28,105 nucleotides of DNA, from NCBI GenBank assembly GCA_002386465.1, contig DGIT01000001.1, forward strand, positions 1 to 28,105. Direction: 5' to 3'. A model generated the notes under the pieces. The model had not been told where the DNA came from and searched no databases. It saw only the letters and a list, made by a program, of their open reading frames with translations. Below, one piece after another: positions 25,631 to 28,105 of this stretch. This DNA comes from Burkholderiales bacterium UBA4615 (GTDB taxonomy: Bacteria > Pseudomonadota > Gammaproteobacteria > Burkholderiales > Burkholderiaceae_E). The stretch's first letter is position 1; each line of letters opens with the position of its first letter. A program made the translations under genes and the position numbers.

Positions 25631-25631
25631 G

Positions 25632-26852
25632 ATGAGCTCCCTGCAGCCCCCGCCCCCCGGCGCTCCCAACGCGGGCGGCAGGTTCGGTGCTGCAACGGGC
25701 GTACTCACTGCCGGGTTCGTCACCGTGCTGGTGGGTTTCTCAAGCTCTTACCCGCTGATCGTGCAGACCGCGTCGGCAATGGGTCTGTCGGCCGATCAGC
25801 TGGCGACCATGACGGCAGCGCTCTCTTTGGGCATGGGACTGACATGCCTGGTGCCCAGCCTGCTCTTGCGCCTGCCAGTTGTGATCGCCTGGTCCACCCC
25901 GGGCGCCGCGCTGCTTGCGGTCAGTCTGCGCGACATCCCATTGGATCAGGCCATCGGGGCGTTTATCGCTTGCGCGTTGCTGCTGACCGCAGCGGGCGCC
26001 AGTGGCCTGTTCGAACGCTGGATGCATCGCATCCCGCACTCCCTGGCCAGCGCATTGCTTGCGGGTGTGCTGGTGCGTTTCGGGATCGATATTTTCCCCG
26101 CGCTGGAGCGGGCGCCAGGGACGGTGCTGCCGATGCTGTTGGTGCTGCTGGTCGGGCGGCGTGTGTGGCCGCGCTTTGCAGTCCCCCTCAGCCTGCTGGC
26201 AGGACTCGTTGCAGTCGCCCTGCAACCCGCAGGATTGAGCTGGCCGGCAGCAGCCTCCACGATGGTGACCATGCAACCGCTGGCCTGGCCGCCAACCTGG
26301 TCCACCCAGGCCTTTCTGGGCGTGGCCCTGCCGCTTTTCGTGGTCACGATGGCGTCGCAGAATCTGCCTGGGGTGGCTGTGCTGCGAGCCTCGGGCTATG
26401 GGCATGCGCCGATTTCGGTGCTGCTCACGATCGTCGGACTGGCCACGCTCCTTTTGGCGCCCTTCGGTGCCTTTGCACTCAACCTCGCTGCCATTACTGC
26501 AGCGCTGTGCATGGGGTCCGACGCCCATCCTGATCCGCATCGCCGATGGCTCGCCGCGGCTGCAGCGGGTGTGCTCTACTTGTTGGTCGCAATGTTCGCT
26601 GCGCCGCTGGCAGCCCTCTTTCTAAGCCTGCCGAAAGAGCTTGTGATGACGATTGCCGGGTTGGCGCTGCTGCCCACGATCGGGCGCGGCCTGCATGCGG
26701 CGCTCGCCGACGAGGCGCAACGCGATGCAGCCCTGGTCACCTTTCTTGTGACCGCCTCGGGGCTGACTCTGTGGGGTATCGGGCCCGCATTCTGGGGTGT
26801 GGTCTTCGGGCTGATCGCCCTGATCGTGTGGCGCACGCCTGCCCCCCGATGA
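25632..26852 (+). CDS. BenE-family (benzoate/H+ symporter-like) membrane transporter
   Basis: A 406-residue protein with about twelve membrane segments and a short Pro/Gly-rich N-terminal tail. Conserved BenE-family blocks are GFSSSYPLIVQTASAMGLS, IAWSTPGAALL (about 93-103) and VVTMASQNLPGVAVLRASGY (about 236-255), which resemble the NCS2/UraA-like fold. The family includes benzoate/proton symporters, but no aromatic-degradation gene lies nearby, so benzoate is not a safe substrate call; YdcO-like uncharacterised members are equally possible. It begins 1 nt after the prfC stop, so translation is likely coupled to a housekeeping gene. Confidence 0.9.
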   Translation: MSSLQPPPPGAPNAGGRFGAATGVLTAGFVTVLVGFSSSYPLIVQTASAMGLSADQLATMTAALSLGMGLTCLVPSLLLRLPVVIAWSTPGAALLAVSLRDIPLDQAIGAFIACALLLTAAGASGLFERWMHRIPHSLASALLAGVLVRFGIDIFPALERAPGTVLPMLLVLLVGRRVWPRFAVPLSLLAGLVAVALQPAGLSWPAAASTMVTMQPLAWPPTWSTQAFLGVALPLFVVTMASQNLPGVAVLRASGYGHAPISVLLTIVGLATLLLAPFGAFALNLAAITAALCMGSDAHPDPHRRWLAAAAAGVLYLLVAMFAAPLAALFLSLPKELVMTIAGLALLPTIGRGLHAALADEAQRDAALVTFLVTASGLTLWGIGPAFWGVVFGLIALIVWRTPAPR

Positions 26853-26944
26853 CCCCCACGCTGTCCGGCCCTGCGGGGGGTGGGTCAGAGGCGGTGATCT
26901 ACGGACCCGAATCACAACGGGTTGAGAAGCGGGGCTGGCGGTAC
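26853..26944. other. Convergent intergenic region between BenE-like and Bug genes
   Basis: This 92-base gap between convergent stops contains ACCCG/CGGGT (26905-26909/26918-26922), a 5-bp stem with an 8-base loop, and upstream a run of six G flanked by partial complements. Neither has a T-run, so I cannot name a terminator for either gene. Confidence 0.3.
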
Positions 26945-27928
26945 TTAGTCCGGGCGAATCCCTGCCCGCCGCACCACTTCGGCCCAGCGTTTCTGCTCGC
27001 TGAGGATAAAGGCGGCGTATTGCTCCGGGGTGCTGCCTACCCCTACCGCTGCATCGTTCGCAAAACGTTCGGTGACGGCCGAGGCTCGCAGCGCACGCGA
27101 GGCCTCTTCCGCGATGCGCCGCACGATCGGATCGGGCGTGCCAGACGGGACTTGCAACCCGTACCACTGGGAAGTCTCGAATCCCGGGTAGCCCTGCTCG
27201 GCGACCGTGCTCGTATCGGGCAGGATCGGCAAACGCTGCTGCGTACCCACTGCAATCGCGCGCAGCTTGCCGCTTCGAATATGAGCCATCAGCGCCGGTG
27301 CGCCAGCTGAAGCAGCATCCGTGCGCCCCGCAAGCAGATCAACCAGCTGCGGACCCGTGCCGCGATAAGGAATGTGGGTGATGAACGTCCCGGTGACCAG
27401 CTTCAGATACTCCATCGCGAGGTGACCGGCGCTGCCATTGCCTGCCGAGCCGTAATTCAATTGGCCCGGGCGCTGTTTGGCCAGTGCCACGAACGACTTC
27501 AGATCGTTCGCGGGCACGGACGGATGCACCACGAACATGTTCGGTACGCGGGCCAGTAAGGTCACTGCGGTGAAATCGCGGTCCACGTCATAAGACTGCT
27601 TGGGCATCATGTAGGGGTTGACCGCCAGGGTTCCCACGTGACCCAGAATTAGCGTATGCCCGTCCTTGTCCGCTTTGGCCGCTTCGGCCATGGCTACCGT
27701 TCCGGCACCACCGGGTTTGTTTTCAACATAGACGCTTTGGCCCAGATGTTTGCTCATCTCGGTGGCCACTGAGCGCGCCACGATTTCGGAGCTTCCCCCC
27801 GGGGCAAACGGCACCAGCAACCTCACCGATTTGCGCGGCCAGTCGGTTTGACTGCGGGCGCCTCCCGGTGCGGCAAGAGCGCTGAGTCCGAGTGTGCAAG
27901 CCCTCAGAAAATGGCGTTTTGAATCCAT
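26945..27928 (-). CDS. Orphan Bug-family periplasmic receptor (TctC-like)
   Basis: A 327-residue extracytoplasmic receptor of the Bug family. The N-terminus MDSKRHFLRACTLGLSALAAP is a signal sequence ending about residue 27, before TDWPRKSVRLLVPF. The ligand loop reads VPFAPGGSSEIVAR, with Glu where many members have Asp, and the second loop is LNYGSAGNGSAGHLAMEY. Such proteins bind carboxylates or similar small anions and usually serve a TTT transporter; no tctAB is adjacent, as is common for this expanded family in Burkholderiales. The start ATG at 27928 has GGAG 8 bases upstream. The frame continues upstream through the palindromic region but without signal-peptide logic. Ligand unknown. 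Confidence 0.93.
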   Translation of the reverse strand: MDSKRHFLRACTLGLSALAAPGGARSQTDWPRKSVRLLVPFAPGGSSEIVARSVATEMSKHLGQSVYVENKPGGAGTVAMAEAAKADKDGHTLILGHVGTLAVNPYMMPKQSYDVDRDFTAVTLLARVPNMFVVHPSVPANDLKSFVALAKQRPGQLNYGSAGNGSAGHLAMEYLKLVTGTFITHIPYRGTGPQLVDLLAGRTDAASAGAPALMAHIRSGKLRAIAVGTQQRLPILPDTSTVAEQGYPGFETSQWYGLQVPSGTPDPIVRRIAEEASRALRASAVTERFANDAAVGVGSTPEQYAAFILSEQKRWAEVVRRAGIRPD

Positions 27929-27984
27929 GATGACGCTCCGCAGGCGCGCTGCCTTGATCTGGTGACGGGCTTTGATTTGAGCAT

Positions 27985-28026
27985 GAATGCCAGTTCTTCT
28001 CATGTGAGAAATGAACTGGAGCATTC
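27985..28026. repeat. Large interrupted palindrome upstream of the Bug receptor gene
   Basis: Reading the plus strand, GAATGC, CAGTTC and TTCTCA (27985-28002) are followed by a TG centre, then TGAGAA, AT, GAACTG, GA and GCATTC (28005-28026). All 18 arm bases are complementary; only two 2-base interruptions break the right arm. It lies 57 bases upstream of the Bug start codon. It may be an operator for one or more dimeric regulators, or a leader RNA hairpin. There is no following T-run on either strand. Confidence 0.75.
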
Positions 28027-28036
28027 GGACGTTCTT

Positions 28037-28091
28037 GTAAAAAGTGCACCGCTGCACGCGACTCAATGGTATCCTGAGCGTAGTAAAAAGT
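28037..28091. promoter_or_regulatory. Repeated A-tract motif and inverted repeat at the right edge
   Basis: GTAAAAAGT occurs at 28037-28045 and again at 28083-28091. Between them GTGCA/TGCAC (28044-28048/28053-28057, spacer CCGC) forms an inverted repeat. This is the likely promoter region of the Bug gene or of a gene beyond the window. No clear -35/-10 pair could be fixed. Confidence 0.35.
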
Positions 28092-28105
28092 TATTTTTCG
28101 GTTGC

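Noticed and set aside
24500..25723. 407-residue open frame antisense to prfC
   Set aside because: It mirrors a highly conserved gene in GC-rich DNA, where antisense frames stay open; its composition shows no membrane, signal or domain pattern.

Overview
The window is a contiguous, high-GC chromosomal stretch. It holds 26 protein-coding genes and no rRNA, tRNA, CRISPR array, phage or insertion sequence that I can recognise. The combination of Bug/TctC-type periplasmic receptors, a TctCBA tripartite tricarboxylate transporter, pyruvate carboxylase and a dense GC-rich coding style suggests a betaproteobacterium, most likely Burkholderiales. That is inference from gene families, not from a marker gene. 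All genes look intact except the one cut by the left edge, and no intergenic space exceeds about 220 bases.

Layout from left to right. Positions 1-1518 are the 3' part of a pyruvate carboxylase gene (+). A convergent PLP-dependent Cys/Met-metabolism enzyme (1558-2736, -) is divergent from an HU-type nucleoid protein (2953-3240, +), whose 3' UTR carries a string of small hairpins and a terminator. From 11579 down to 3358 runs a complete System I cytochrome c maturation operon on the minus strand, ordered ccmI-ccmA-ccmB-ccmC-ccmD-ccmE-ccmF-ccmG-ccmH, with most junctions overlapping by 4 nt. An EamA-type transporter begins 5 nt after ccmH. Together these genes export heme, load it on CcmE, and handle and reduce apocytochromes for heme attachment in the periplasm.

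Upstream on the same strand lies a three-gene cluster: old yellow enzyme homologue, aldo/keto reductase, MFS transporter (15110-11715). Before that is another minus-strand run: CNNM/CorC-like CBS protein, tctC, tctB, tctA, an SbmA/YddA-type ABC transporter and glucokinase (22457-15280). tctB/tctA and tctA/ABC overlap. Divergently, on the plus strand, lie cardiolipin synthase, release factor 3 (prfC) and a BenE-family transporter (22529-26852). The window ends with an orphan Bug receptor (26945-27928, -). Its upstream region contains a large interrupted palindrome and other repeats.

I did not find a convincing new multi-gene biological system. The points most worth a second look are the 18-bp-stem palindrome ahead of the orphan Bug gene, the tight coupling of a TTT transporter with an ABC transporter and glucokinase, the ccmI-first System I operon, and the structured 3' UTR of the HU gene.
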